A DNA stretch of 64,000 nt from Lactuca virosa (Eukaryota > Streptophyta > Magnoliopsida > Asterales > Asteraceae): assembly GCA_928212115.1 (NCBI GenBank), contig CAKMRJ010005523.1, positions 99,203,486 through 99,267,485 of the forward strand, given 5' to 3'. The position numbers and the translations under genes were made by a program. The notes under the pieces are model-generated. The model was not told the origin of the DNA. It searched no databases and saw only the letters and a list, made by a program, of their open reading frames with translations. Shown here piece by piece: positions 1 through 10,909 of the stretch. How positions within the stretch are numbered: the stretch's first letter is position 1; each line of letters opens with the position of its first letter.

Positions 1-27
1 AGCGTGCTAATGGTGCTTCGCTCATCT

Positions 28-630
28 CTAGGGATGACAGTGGGCCACCTTCATCACAGGATGGATGAGTGATAAGGCTTTAGCCGCGCTGGAGACATAC
101 GGATGCAGATGGGTGAGTTGGGTCCACCACAACAGATCGCTGTAGCCTGCAATTGGGTCATTGGGGCCAAAGGTGTTTTCGGTTGGGGCCCCAACAATGG
201 CATTGATTTGGTCTAAGGAGATGGCGTAATCGTGGTTCATGAGTAGGAAATTGTGGACCCTGTGGTCCAAATAGACCGAGGACAAAAACTCATTTGTTGG
301 GACTTTGTAGCTGAGTTCGTGGAGCTGCAACAACCCGTGCCATCCGATGTTGCGGAACAAGGTGTGCACTTGGTTATAAATGTGCAACTCACGGAGAGAT
401 GGCACATGCATAAATTTTTGTATAGTGTGACTTCGCTGAAGGAATGCTTCAAGTTTGGTAACTTGAATTAGACCAAGACATACTACACCACCATGTGCCG
501 GATTAGGTGGCGGTGAAGGCAGGGGTGACGGGGGCCTAACCGGGGACCTACGACGACGGGCCGAAGACTTAGTGTGCCTAGGTCGCTTAGAAGGCTCACC
601 TTCCATATGTAAAACTTGGGACAAAGACAA
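28..630 (-). pseudogene. gypsy-A third ORF (Athila-type 3' ORF), N-terminal part
   Basis: About 200 codons on the same strand as, and about 1 kb downstream of, the gypsy-A integrase, the position of the extra ORF in Athila elements. A basic, proline-rich N-terminus (RRRRSPVRPPSP) leads into a stretch with LFRNIGWHGLL, then FLSSVYLDHR, then the SLDQINAIVGAP segment, the pattern I associate with the uncharacterised Athila-type 3' ORF domain. The function in that family is unknown; it is sometimes called env-like because of its position, but I see no signal peptide or membrane segment here. The frame ends at TAG 28-30, with another stop soon after, while the family's ORF is usually much longer, so this copy is probably broken by a nonsense change and the remainder lies off the window. 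Confidence 0.6.
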
Positions 631-1651
631 TAAGTCAACCGGTCAATGGGTCAAAAGTCAACTGTTGATGGGTCCAGTTAACACAAATTTGGCCACCAAA
701 ATTTCGCGGGAAAATCAGTTTGGAGTGATTCCCAAGTGATTGTCAAGTCCAATATGACCACAAATGCATGCAATTTGACCTAAAGAGCACAAAATCCACA
801 AGTGAAGAATTGGAAGGATTGTACCGAATCGTTAGTGGAAAAGCGTTGTTGTTGGTGAGAAAGACCTTCTTCAACCTTCCCAAGCTTGCCTACATGAAGA
901 TTTAAGCACAAAAACACCAAAATCTTTAGAAATTTTTGGACCTAGGGTTTTTCAAAAACCCCCCAAATCCACCATGGAAGTGTAAGAAAATGGTGTATTA
1001 GATGTAGGAGATGAAGTGTAGAAGACGAAAATCAAACCTCTTTGAAGATTTAAGCCAAAATCATGGAGAAATTGAAACGATTTGAGTGAAAATCGGACCT
1101 TGGGGTTTTCTTGGGAGAGAGGGGCTGTTTTGGAATGAGTTTGTGGAAGAATGAGGCAAAAACCCGATTTTATGTATTAAAATATTTTTGATCTGCTGCG
1201 CGAACACGGCCCGTGTTCCCACAGGCCAAAATAACACGCCTCGTGTTGGTCCAAAAATAGCTGAGGATTGATGAACACGACCCGTGTTTAGTATAAGGCA
1301 AAAACGAACACGGACCGTGTACCCCTCTGGATGCTGAATTGTTTGCCATTGATGAACACGACCCGTGTTCAGTATAAGGCCAAATGAACACGGGCCGTGT
1401 ACGGCTCTGGATGCCACTTCCAATTTTTTTGAACCCAAAAATTTCCCTCTCATTCAAATGAAATGTTTTTGCATCCCGAGGTCTGTTTGGTGATTTTAAA
1501 TCATGTTTAAATGTATTTAGAACATTAAAACAAAAACTTCAAAGAATGGAAATGTTTTTAAAGAAAAAGATAGAAAGTACAACCCCCGGGTGCCTCCCGG
1601 TTAGCTGCCCTTGTTTTAAGTCATTGTCTCGACTTTGCCCCCGAATATGCT
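631..1651 (-). other. gypsy-A spacer between integrase and third ORF
   Basis: Non-coding DNA separating the integrase stop (1652) from the third ORF. Just after the stop (about 1585-1620 on the minus strand) is the ggaggcacccggg phrase that follows pol in many Athila/Tat elements. The centre (1203-1401) holds six near-perfect 15-bp palindromes, described separately. The two ORFs of 95-130 codons that overlap it in different frames are by-products of these repeats. Confidence 0.7.
1203..1401. repeat. Cluster of six palindromes, consensus AACACGRCCCGTGTT
   Basis: Inverted repeats of aacacgg/ccgtgtt type begin at 1203, 1233, 1274, 1307, 1355 and 1387. Part of the array is a tandem duplication of about 80 bp (1271-1336 and 1351-1413), each unit ending in ctctggatgc. 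The same motif, number and ctctggatgc suffix occur in the gypsy-A LTR at 21372-21616. Confidence 0.9.
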
Positions 1652-2850
1652 TCAGTCTTGGTATGTGGGGTTCCTAACAACTTCTATCTCATCATTCCTC
1701 ACATCGAATCCTTCGTAAAACGGCTTCAATCTATGACCATTGACTTTGAATGTTTTTCCAGTTTGTTGGCTTGTGATTTCCACCGCACCATGGTCGAATA
1801 CCTTTGTGACCATGAAAGGGCCAACCCATCTTGATCTTAATTTCCCTGAAATCAACTTGAACCTCGAGTGGTAAAGAAGCACTTTTTGTCCTTGTGCAAA
1901 AGTCTTCCGGGAGATCATTTTGGCATGGTATGCCTTTGTCTTCTCTTTGTAAATCATGTCACTTTCATAAGCATCATTTTGGATCTCCTCTAACTCTTGA
2001 ATGTCTAGCTTCCTTCTGTTTCCCGCCTCATCTTCATTCAAGTTAAATTTCTTTATGGCCCAAAAAGCTTTGTGCTCGAGCTCAACCGGGAGGTGACACG
2101 ATTTTCCAAACACTAGCCTATATGGGGACATACCAATGGGGGTTTTGAAAGCAGTGCGGTATGCCCATAAGGCCTCATCCAGCTTTATGTTCCAGTCCTT
2201 GCGGTTTGGATTGACTGTTTTCTCCAAAATGCTTTTGATTTTCCTGTTTGAGACCTCCGCTTGCCCATTGGTTTCGGGGGTGGTATGCTGTTGAGACTTT
2301 GTGAGTCACCCCATACTTCTTCAGAACGGCTTCAAGCATCCGGTTGCAAAAATGGGTCCCACGATCACTTATGAGAGCCCTTGGGGTACCAAACCGGGAG
2401 AAAATCTGTGCCTTAAGAAAATCCACCACAACTTTGGAATCATTAGTACGGGTGGCTTTGGCCTCCACCCATTTGGACACATAGTCCACCGCCAACAAGA
2501 TATATGAACAGCCAAAAAGAGGGTGGAAATGGTCCCATAAAGTCAATACCCCATACATCAAAGATCTCACATACTAAAATGGGGGTAAGTGGCATTTGAT
2601 TCCTAGAGCTTAAGGACCCGAATCTTTGACACTTATCACAATGTGCACATAACATATAAGAATCGTGAAAATTGGTAGGCCAATAGAATCTGCTATCTAA
2701 GACTTTTCTAGCTGTCCTTTGGGGTCCGAAATGACCTCCACAAGCATAGGAGTGACAAAAGTTAAGGATGGATTGTACCTCTTTTTGCTCAACACACCTT
2801 TGGATCATTTGGTCTGCACAATACTTCCAAAGGTAAGGCTCATCCCATAC
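1652..2850 (-). pseudogene. gypsy-A integrase
   Basis: Three overlapping reading pieces. The N-terminal zinc-binding region is within about 2620-2790 (HSYACGGHFGPQ, then CAHCDKCQ: an H-H-C-C arrangement). The catalytic core follows: first Asp in VWGIDFMGPF near 2540, second Asp in LISDRGTHF near 2365. The region of the third acidic residue (about 2270-2300) is disturbed: the frame there reads NQWASGGLKQEN, and the frame of the C-terminal piece starts at 2227. The C-terminal piece (191 codons, 2227-1652) contains WAYRTAFKTPIGMSPY and the KLRSRWVGPFMV segment typical of gypsy integrase tails. No chromodomain follows, consistent with Athila/Tat rather than chromovirus. Inactive as it stands. Confidence 0.88.
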
Positions 2851-3441
2851 ATACCGCTTGACCTCCTTCTTGATTTTATCCTTTTGCCAAGTTGTGAAAT
2901 CCGGGGGAAATTGGTTTGTGACCAAGTAGTTGACGATATCTTCATACCATGGTGCTTCTTTGGCTACAAATAAGTGCTCGTCTGGAAATGTGTCACAGAT
3001 TGGTATACCATCTTCGGGTGATACAATGCGGCTTAGATGATCCGCAACTAAATTCTCCTTCCCACTTTTGTCCTTGATCTCAATATCGAACTCTTGCAAA
3101 AGAAACATCCACCGTATTAACCTCGGCTTCGAATCTTTCTTGGTAAGTAAATGCTTTATAGCTGCATGGTCCGAATATATGATCACTTTGGTTCCAAGGA
3201 GGTACTGTCGGAACTTCTATAATGCAAAGACAATAGCAAGCAACTCTTTCTCTGTAGTGGTATAGTTGCTTTGTGCACTATCAAGGGTCTTGGATGCATA
3301 GTAAATGACATGATGAGCTCGGTCCACCTTTTGTCCCAAAACCGCCCCAACCGCGGTATTGCTAGCATCACACATGATCTCAAATGGAAGATCCCAATTC
3401 GACGGTTGAATGATGGGGGTGGATGTTAATAAATCCTTCAA
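2851..3441 (-). pseudogene. gypsy-A RNase H
   Basis: Two pieces in different frames. 3441-3217 begins within the RT-RNase H tether and includes PFEIMCDASNTAVGAVLGQ (the DAS acidic site) and YYASKTLDSAQSNYTTTEKE with the second acidic residue. 3186 onward has YSDHAAIKHLL with the third Asp and DKSGKENLVADHLSR, the end of the domain. A frameshift between 3217 and 3186 separates them. In the family this enzyme degrades the RNA strand of the RNA:DNA hybrid during reverse transcription. Confidence 0.88.
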
Positions 3442-3444
3442 ACG

Positions 3445-4400
3445 ATCAAATGCACTTTACATGCATAACCAAAATCAAAATAGGCCTCCTTTTGTAAGAT
3501 TTGACACATCGGCACCGTGATTTTGGAAAAATCCTTGATAAACCGCCGATAGAAACCTGCATGACCAAGAACGCACTTCCCGAACATTTGTCGGGTATGG
3601 TAAGCTCTTAATAACATTAATTTTTGCCTTGTCAACTTCTAAACCTTTTTGTGACCCCATATGTCCAAGTATCAAGCCCTTGTCAACCATAAAGTGACAT
3701 TTTTCGTAATTAAGGACTAAGTTCATGTCAATGCACCTTTGTAAGATTTGGTGAGATTTTGAAAACATTCCTCAAAAGAATTTCCATAAACAGTAAAGTC
3801 GTCCATGAAAACCTCTATGATATTTTCGACATATTCTGAAAATATGCTCACCATACATCTTTGGAAAGTCGCGGGTGCATTGCCAAGCCGAAGGGCATGC
3901 GCTATACGCAAAGGTGCCAAAAAGGACATGTGAATGTGGTTTTATCTTGGTCTTCCGGGGCAACCGGAATTTGGTGAAAACCAGAAAAATCATCAAGGCA
4001 GCAATAGTAAGATTTCCCAGCCAATCTTGCTAACATCTGATCGATGAATGGAAAAGGGAAGTGGTCTTTGCGGGTGGAAGCATTCAACTTCCTATAATCG
4101 ATACAAACCCTCCACCCGTTTTGCACACGGGTGGGTACCAAATCCCCTTCGGAGTTTTTGACAACGGTGAATCCGGCTTTTTCGGGACACTTTGCACGGG
4201 CTTACCCACTTACTATCAGAAATGGGATAGATTACACCTGCATTCAAGAGCTTCATGATCTCCTTTTTCACCACCTCCATCATAGGTGGATTCAATCTCC
4301 TTTGGGCTTCATGGGTTGGCTTAAAGTCCTCTTCCATCAATATTTTATGCATGCATAATGATGGACTCAACCCCTTTATGTCTGCAATGGTCCAACCAAT
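3445..4400 (-). pseudogene. gypsy-A reverse transcriptase
   Basis: Starts near 4370 with MSPSLCMHKILMEEDFKP and LLNAGVIYPISDSKWVSPC, the usual N-terminal RT landmarks of gypsy elements. After a frameshift near 4150-4200 come GWRVCIDYRKLNA and YCCLDDFSGFHQIPV (4141-3902), then after another shift NAPATFQRCM and the catalytic FMDD box (3929-3723), and finally the thumb region with EKCHFMV and ILGHMGSQKGLEVD (3768-3475). At least three frameshifts, so not functional. The product would copy element RNA into DNA in cytoplasmic particles. Confidence 0.9.
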
Positions 4401-5342
4401 AGCCTCCTTTTACTTTTTCAAAATTCCAACCAACTCTTTTTCTTCTTCTTTTGCTAGCTTGGTTGAAATTATCACCGGTAATGTCTCTTCCTCTCCAAGA
4501 TAGGCATACTTGATATGGCCGGGAAGGGTCTTCAAGTCAAGACTCGGTGGTTGTACTATGGATAGAAGGAGTTTTGGATCAGAATTTTTTAGCTTCATGC
4601 GGGGTGGTTCAACTCTCATAGGTTGTGCTTTTTCCAAGGAGTTGATTTGCTTCAATCAACTCATCCTCCAAAGTGTACATATCAGCTAGATTCTTGATCC
4701 CTTTCTCATCAAAATGCTTGCTCAAGATGGTGGTAAGCACATCTTGGCTTGACAACTCAAAACAATCATTAGTACATGAATCAATAACATCTATGAAGTT
4801 TAAAGAGTGAATATCACTAGGATAACGCATAGCTTCAAAGACATTAAAGTTGATCACCTCCCCATCGAACTCCATAGACAAAGTACATTTGCTACATATT
4901 TTTTGTTTTTGCGGTACTCATAAAAGGTCTCCCAAAAGGATGGAGCTCGATTGTGGGGTGTTTCATCACCCATATCCAAACATAAAATCAGCGGAAATAC
5001 AAATTCATTGACTTGCACTAACACGTCCTCCATACCCTTATGGGGTAGCCAAGGACCGGTCGGCAATTTGAATGATGACTCCAGTTTTTTATAAGGGAGT
5101 CCAATTCCCATGTTTTATAGCTTGAATAGGGTAAGACATTATTGATGCTCCAAGGTCTAGCATGACATGTGGTTACAAAAGGTTACCCATTTTTCAAGGA
5201 CCGTGAAGACACCGGGTCCTTGCATTTTTTTGGTAGCCGTTTTTGTAACACGGCTGAAGACATTTTCCATGTTCCCCAACTTTCACAGTTTGATTTCCTT
5301 TAAGCTTTTCTTAGATGTGCAAAGTTCCTTAAGAAACTTAGC
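4401..5342 (-). pseudogene. gypsy-A protease and linker to RT
   Basis: Begins at the copia-A insertion (target copy 5343-5347). Reading left, KFLKELCTS resembles the segment preceding protease in Athila/Tat elements. Near 5120-5165 is VMLDLGAS, the D-x-G-A aspartic protease active-site motif, followed by GIGLPYKKL, EDVLVQVNEFVFP and CLDMGDE. 4881-4609 continues with EFDGEVINFNVFEAMRYPSD, and 4655-4410 carries the PPSLDLKTLPGHIKYAYLG linker seen just before RT in this group. Several frame changes. Confidence 0.8.
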
Positions 5343-5347
5343 ATATC
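5343..5347. repeat. copia-A target site duplication, left copy (ATATC)
   Basis: The five bases atatc just left of the copia-A LTR are repeated at 18397-18401 just right of the other LTR. A 5-bp duplication is the usual footprint of an LTR-retrotransposon integrase. Confidence 0.95.
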
Positions 5348-5671
5348 TGTAAGGGTCGAATTGTTGTAATTAGTCGAAGTATGTTTTGGACTCTTCGAAT
5401 GTTTTATAATGTATTTTACTAGGGCGCTTTTATTCGAAGCTTTAGAGTCAATGCCTTAGTATATTTTTTGTATGCTTTCAGTTCCCTATAAATAGGGTTA
5501 TTTACTAGAGTTAGAAAAAGAACTTTTACAGACTTGTCTATTATACTCTATAAAGAATTCGAAAGCATAATAGAGCATAACAAGATCATATTTACATCTT
5601 GTGTTCAAATCTCGTATTCTAACTTGAATTCATACTCTGATTAATTCATTACTCGATTCATTGGTTCATCA
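5348..5671 (+). repeat. copia-A 5' LTR
   Basis: 324 bp, TG...CA ends (tgtaagggtc ... ttcatca). Contains a palindromic TATA box ccctataaataggg at 5484-5497, the likely RNA pol II promoter of the element. Compared with the 3' LTR I count six substitutions and no indels. Confidence 0.96.
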
Positions 5672-5673
5672 AT

Positions 5674-5685
5674 TGGTATCAGAGC
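5674..5685 (+). other. copia-A primer binding site
   Basis: tggtatcagagc two bases after the LTR, the standard copia site complementary to the 3' end of initiator methionine tRNA; it primes minus-strand DNA synthesis. Confidence 0.95.
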
Positions 5686-5920
5686 AGGAATCATATCTCC
5701 TGATTTTCACGCTGTTCAAAAGGTTTTTGAATTAACTTTTTGATTCAAAAGTTTCCACACTTTTTGAAAGTGAAAATTGTCTAGATCTTAGTCTCTGATT
5801 CGATTATGCATTTGAATTGTTGAATCGAGTGTTATTCTCATCAATTCGATTTGATTCATCTAGTTTGTTTTCAAATTCTCAAATCTTTTCAAACTTCTCA
5901 AAATCATCTTCCGTACAACA

Positions 5921-8900
5921 ATGGCGAGTTTCAATCTCAATTCGATGACCTCGTTTTCTCATCTGTTAGGTTCATCAACCAAAATTCCAATGCTAATCCC
6001 TGAATACTATGATCAGTGGGCTGATCGTATGCAGGATTATCTGAATGGTCTGGATGAAGAATTATGGTCATGTATCACTGGAAATGTCAATGTTCCAGTG
6101 AATGTTCAACCAATTGGATCATCTTCTACAAATTCTGGAGTTGATAATCAATCTGATCGTCTGAAGAAACTGGAGAAGAGGTGTATGAGGGAACTGCGAG
6201 GTGCTTTACGTCCAGTTGTGTACAATTACGTTAGAAGTTGTACAACTGCAAAGGAGGTATGGAACAATCTGAAAGATAAGTTTCAAGGAAGTGAGAAAAC
6301 AAAAATCAATTCAGTCAAACAGTGTTTGGTTGAACCGAAAGATTTCAAACAAAAAGAAGGAGAAACAATTGAAGTTTACTATGATCGTCTGAACGAGTTA
6401 ATCTATCGTTGCAATCGCTATGGAATTACCAGGACTTCAATGGAATTCAATCTCATCTTTGTAATGGGGCTTCGAAAAGAGTGGAGAAGTGTGAGTATGA
6501 TGGTGAAGAATCAACAAAGTTTTGATACATCAACTCTCAAAGATTTGTACAATCAGTTGAAAACACACGAAATTGAGGTAAATGAAATTGCTGAGGAATC
6601 GAAGCTGAATTTAGGAGGTCCATTAGCTCTTGTGTCAAATATTTCTGAGAAAGAAGCTGAAAATGGTGATTCTGAGGAAGAAGAAGGATTCATCATGAAT
6701 TCGGATGATGAAGCAATAGCATTTTACTCAAATAATCGTGTTAAGAAATTTTTCAAAAAGCCGTTCAATTCGAAGACTAAGCTTGCTGAGGTGAAAGGAA
6801 GTTCTGTGAGTAAAAATGTTGTTGAGGAGAAAAAGAAAGTTGAGAAGCAAGATTCGAAGATAGCTGATGGAAAGGGTGAGAAGAAGCTGAAAGATGATGC
6901 TGGAATAGATTGTCATTAGTGCAACGGTGCGAATCATCTTGCAAATGACTGTATGCTTCGAAAGAAGGATGAGAGGAAGAATAAAGTCAAAGATGAGGCA
7001 TACTATGCAGAGAAGCTTGAGGTGGTTCGTGCTAAAGCAAAGAATTTGTCATTGGTTGCAAAGGGTGAGCATGAGGATGAAGATGAAACTTATCAAATCT
7101 GGTCATCTGGATCAGATGATGAAGAAATGCGAAATCTGACACATGGAGCGTTGTATGCGAAAATGGAGGAGGACTCAGATGATGAGGAATTCGAAGTGAG
7201 GGGACGATGTTTCGTATCCAAAGCTGCAGACAAATCTCCAATGACAACAAAGGTACGTAAAATTCTCGAATCCTTTAATATTCCTACACATGCTTATGAC
7301 TCTAAACTAATTTCTTTTGATGAGACGGTTACTTATTTTGATTCAATTGTTGTGTCTGCTAGCAATGAGGCCAACAAGTTGTCAATGGAGTTGTTAGAGG
7401 TCAAAAAGAGATTAGACTTGAAAATAAGCAAAATTGAATGTTTGGAATTACAAATGACAAATATTATGTGTGATAGGGATACGTTATCGAGTGATGTTAA
7501 ACTTTTGCTAGCACAAAGAAACATTTACTGTAATTCTGCGAAAAGACTTTATGGCAAATTAACTGATTTACATCATTCAAGTGACATAAGTAAAGAGCAA
7601 CATAGAAAATTACTACCTTTTCTAGCATTCGAAAGAGCTAAGGTAGATAATATTTCGTATGATTGTGAGCAAATAATAGCTGATTTTGACAAAGTTCCTG
7701 ATGATAGATATAAATATGGAATTGTCAAAATTGATGAATGTCTTGATGCAAAAGAATTAGTTAACATCGTGAATGATACTTTGACTAAATCTGAACAAAT
7801 TCAAATTTTGAAAAAGACTGAGAATTCAACATCTGATTCTCAATCTAATTTTGCTGATATTGAAGATAATTCTGACAATATTAGTGAAATTAGTGAACTT
7901 GAAGATGTTGATTGTTCTCAGTTGTCTGTTATTAATGTTGCATCAACATCTAAAGGGAAAGAAAAAATTAAGGATTTGATGGTTGAAATGAAACTGATAT
8001 ACCCTCAACTTCGAAAGTTAGTGATGTGAACTTCGTGGATCTCAAAGACAGTCAAACTGATGATAGTGATGATGAAGATGAAGAGAAAATTTCGAAGGAA
8101 AAGAAATCTTCAAAGGAAGAAGAAAATCCACGAATAATGGTTGATCAGGTGTATGGTGATACACAAAAGTTCGAAAAAGTGATGAATGAAAAAGGTGAAC
8201 ACTATCTTGAAACGAATACAGTGGTTTATCCAAATTTCAAATGTACAATGATGTCATTTTTCCAAATCAAGTTTTCGTAACTACTGGAAATGTTGAGAAA
8301 ATCAAACCAGAATTAAAGAAGTTAGTTGAAGAGGATAATTCAAAAACAACTGATGAAGGCTTTTTCGCAAATCAAAGCACAGTTGAAAACAACTTAACAA
8401 AGAATTCGTATGTTTTCCAACGTCAAAAACCACAAGAAAATGGGTTGAAAAATCAAAAATTGAAAAAGAGAATTCAAAACAAGTTGAAAAGGAATGTGAA
8501 AAAGTTGTCAAATTAAACTCCAAGGAATTCAAAGATCAAATTGACAAATTTTCGAAGGAAAACAACATTTCAAAAAGACAAGCAAGAAAGAAAATATTTT
8601 GGCAAAATGTTGAGTCTCAAAAGGTGTCTGAATCACAATCACCCAAAATGTTTTCAAAGCTAAAAATTCATCTTTTCAACAAAACCTCAACATTCATCTC
8701 AACAAATCATTCAAAGTCTGAAGTGAATAAACAACCAAGGTTTTCGAAAGTTTCAGAAACTAATATTCCAAGAAAATTTTCAAATAACTCAAATCCAAAT
8801 CAAAAATTCTTTCAACGTCAACATTTTAAATCAACAGTTGATACATCATATGCTAAATCTTTATAACAAATCCAAAAGTTGACTTTGTTCCTAAAAAGCC

Positions 8901-9363
8901 AATTTTCCAAATCAAACGAAGAAAGAAACTATGAAAAACTTCACGAGAAAAAGGAATAACGTCAAGGAAGAACATTGATCATTGGCTTGAAGGCAAAGGA
9001 AAGATGTATCAGTCAAATACATTTTCAAAGGAGCAAATTCACGAAGCATATGAAAAGTATGTGAATAATTCATCAAATGGCAGTTCATCGTCTAAGGATT
9101 CGAACATTTCAGTCAAAGCTTGGAAACCAGTAATAAAAGCAAAGAATGTTCATTCACAAACTCAGAATTCGAAGGGTAATGTCAGTGAACATTCGAAACC
9201 ATCAAAAACTTATGTTTCGGTTCCTTTAAATGAAGATGTAAACTTAATTGATAGTCTCAAAACAAAAGTTTGTGATTGGGTTAAAAGTTCTTCATTGCAT
9301 TCGAAATTGAAATCTAATTTCCAAGGACCCAAAAAGCCTTGGGTACCTAAAATTTTCCATTGA
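5921..9363 (+). pseudogene. copia-A gag (long, broken)
   Basis: The ATG at 5921 has a good plant context (acaATGG). The first 332 codons contain YYDQWADRMQDYLNGLDEEL and KEVWNNLKDKFQG, the UBN2-type capsid domain of copia gag. The zinc knuckle follows at about 6911-6955 (CX2CX4HX4C) but is interrupted by TAG 6917-6919, in frame with the next piece (6953-8029). That piece has acidic stretches (SSGSDDEEM, EDSDDEEFEV) and coiled-coil-like helices (LSMELLEVKKRLDLKISKIECLE). Frame changes near 8027, 8270 and 8520 lead through lysine-rich sequence to 9004-9363, ending GPKKPWVPKIFH at TGA 9361. At roughly 1,100 codons it is much longer than Tnt1-type gag and in line with Sirevirus gag. It would form the particle shell and bind element RNA. 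Confidence 0.88.
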
Positions 9364-9369
9364 ATGTAG
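9361..9369 (+). promoter_or_regulatory. gag-pol boundary: two in-frame stops (TGA ATG TAG)
   Basis: The last gag frame (9004-9363) and the protease/integrase frame (9430-10599) are the same reading phase, separated only by TGA ATG TAG at 9361-9369. In SIRE1-like elements gag and pol are reported to be in frame with a stop between them that is read through. Whether the present double stop is the ancestral arrangement or one stop is decay cannot be told from one copy. Confidence 0.45.
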
Positions 9370-10760
9370 GTACTATGTGACGAGCAATATGATAACAAGT
9401 GGTACATCGATAGTGGTTGCTCTCGTCACATGACTGGGAAGAAGGAGAATTTACGTGATTTTCGAAGTCTCAAAAATGTTGGAGTAGTGAAGTTTGGGAA
9501 CAATAAAAAATGTCAAGTCAAAGGATATGGGAAGATCACGAATGGACAATTCACAGTGAATCGTGTGGCGTATGTTGAAGGTCTTCAACATAACTTGATA
9601 AGTGTTTCTCAACTTGTTGTGGGCACTGGCAATCAAGTTCTTTTTAACGAAGAAGGAAGTATTATTTTGAATGTCAACACAATAGAGGTGTTACTGAAAT
9701 CCAAAAGGAAAGGTGACATGTTCACTTTGGACATCAATCCGATAGTAGGGAAACCTGCTATATGTCTTCTTTCGAAAGCAACATCAGACTTAAGTTGGCT
9801 TTGGCATCGAAGACTTTCTCATCTCAATTTTCGAAACATCAATAAACTTGTGGTACAAGATCTGGTAAGAGGTTTACCTGTACTTAAATTTGACAATGAT
9901 TCTTTATGTGCAGCTTGTGAAGTTGGCAAGCAACATAAACAAGGTCATCCAATTACGATTGATTCGAAAATAGTTGCACCTCTGGAGCTCTTACATATTG
10001 ATTTGTGTGGACCTTCGACAGTTTCAACTCTCAACAAGAAACGGTACATTTTAGTGATTGTTGATGATTTTTCCAGATTTACGTGGGTTTATTTTCTCAG
10101 GCTTAAATCTGAAGTTGCACAAATCATGATTGACTTTATCAAAAAGATGGAAACAACATTGAAGAAGATTGTTCGAAAAATTAAGAGTGATCATGGAACT
10201 GAATTTAAGAACAATGTTCTTGATTCATTTTTGGTGGACAAAGCGATTTCGCATAATTTTTCAACTCCATACACACCAGAACAAAACGGTGTTGTTGAAC
10301 GAAGAAATAGGTCTCTATGCGAAGCGGCAAGGACTATGTTGGCATATGCGAATCTTCCACAATATCTTTGGGCTGAAGCAGTATCAACCGCATGTTTCAC
10401 TCAAAACAGATCGTTCATTCATCGTCGTTTTAACATTACTCCATATGAAATTCTCAACAATCGAAAACCTAATGTCAAATTTTTTCATGTTTTCGGATGC
10501 AGATGCTTCATTATGAATCTCAAGGATAATCTTACGAAATTTCAAGCTAAAGCAGATGAAGGGATTTTCTTGGGATATTCGCATAATTCAGTCGCATAAC
10601 GTGTGTTGAACAAAGGAACACGAAGAGTTGAAGAAACTTTTAATCTTACATTTGATGATTACTACATTAAACAAACAACATCACAGTTTGAAAATCATCC
10701 TATTCTGACAAAAAACACATGAATCTGAATCCTCACAAACATTAGATGTTGATTATGATT
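9370..10760 (+). pseudogene. copia-A protease and integrase
   Basis: The protease site is WYIDSGCSRHMTG (about 9394-9438), just upstream of the first ATG of the frame at 9430. YVEGLQHNLISVSQL marks the end of protease. Integrase begins with WLWHRRLSHLNF and CAACEVGKQ (H-H-C-C zinc site, about 9800-9930); the core has its first Asp in LLHIDLCGPS, second in IKSDHGTEFKN and Glu in EQNGVVERRNRS (about 10290), so all three catalytic acids are present. GCRCFIMN and EGIFLGYS form the C-terminal region. The frame stops at TAA 10597-10599 inside a normally continuous region, and further disruptions follow to 10760. Confidence 0.92.
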
Positions 10761-10909
10761 TAATTTTTGGAATTTCAGATCATGCTGTTAATGCTGAAAC
10801 ATGCAAATGATACATCTCTGAACTCACAAGCTTATGATGATATCAACATCATCTCTGAACTCACAAAGATACTGATGATTCAACATCAACTTCTCCAGAA
10901 AACGAAAGT

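Noticed and set aside
1061..1457. Two minus-strand ORFs of 95 and 130 codons
   Set aside because: They overlap in different frames across the palindrome cluster and their repeats (NTGRVH) simply translate the palindromes.
5674..5685. Part of a tRNA gene (initiator Met complement)
   Set aside because: Only the PBS-length match is present at each of these sites; no cloverleaf surrounds any of them.
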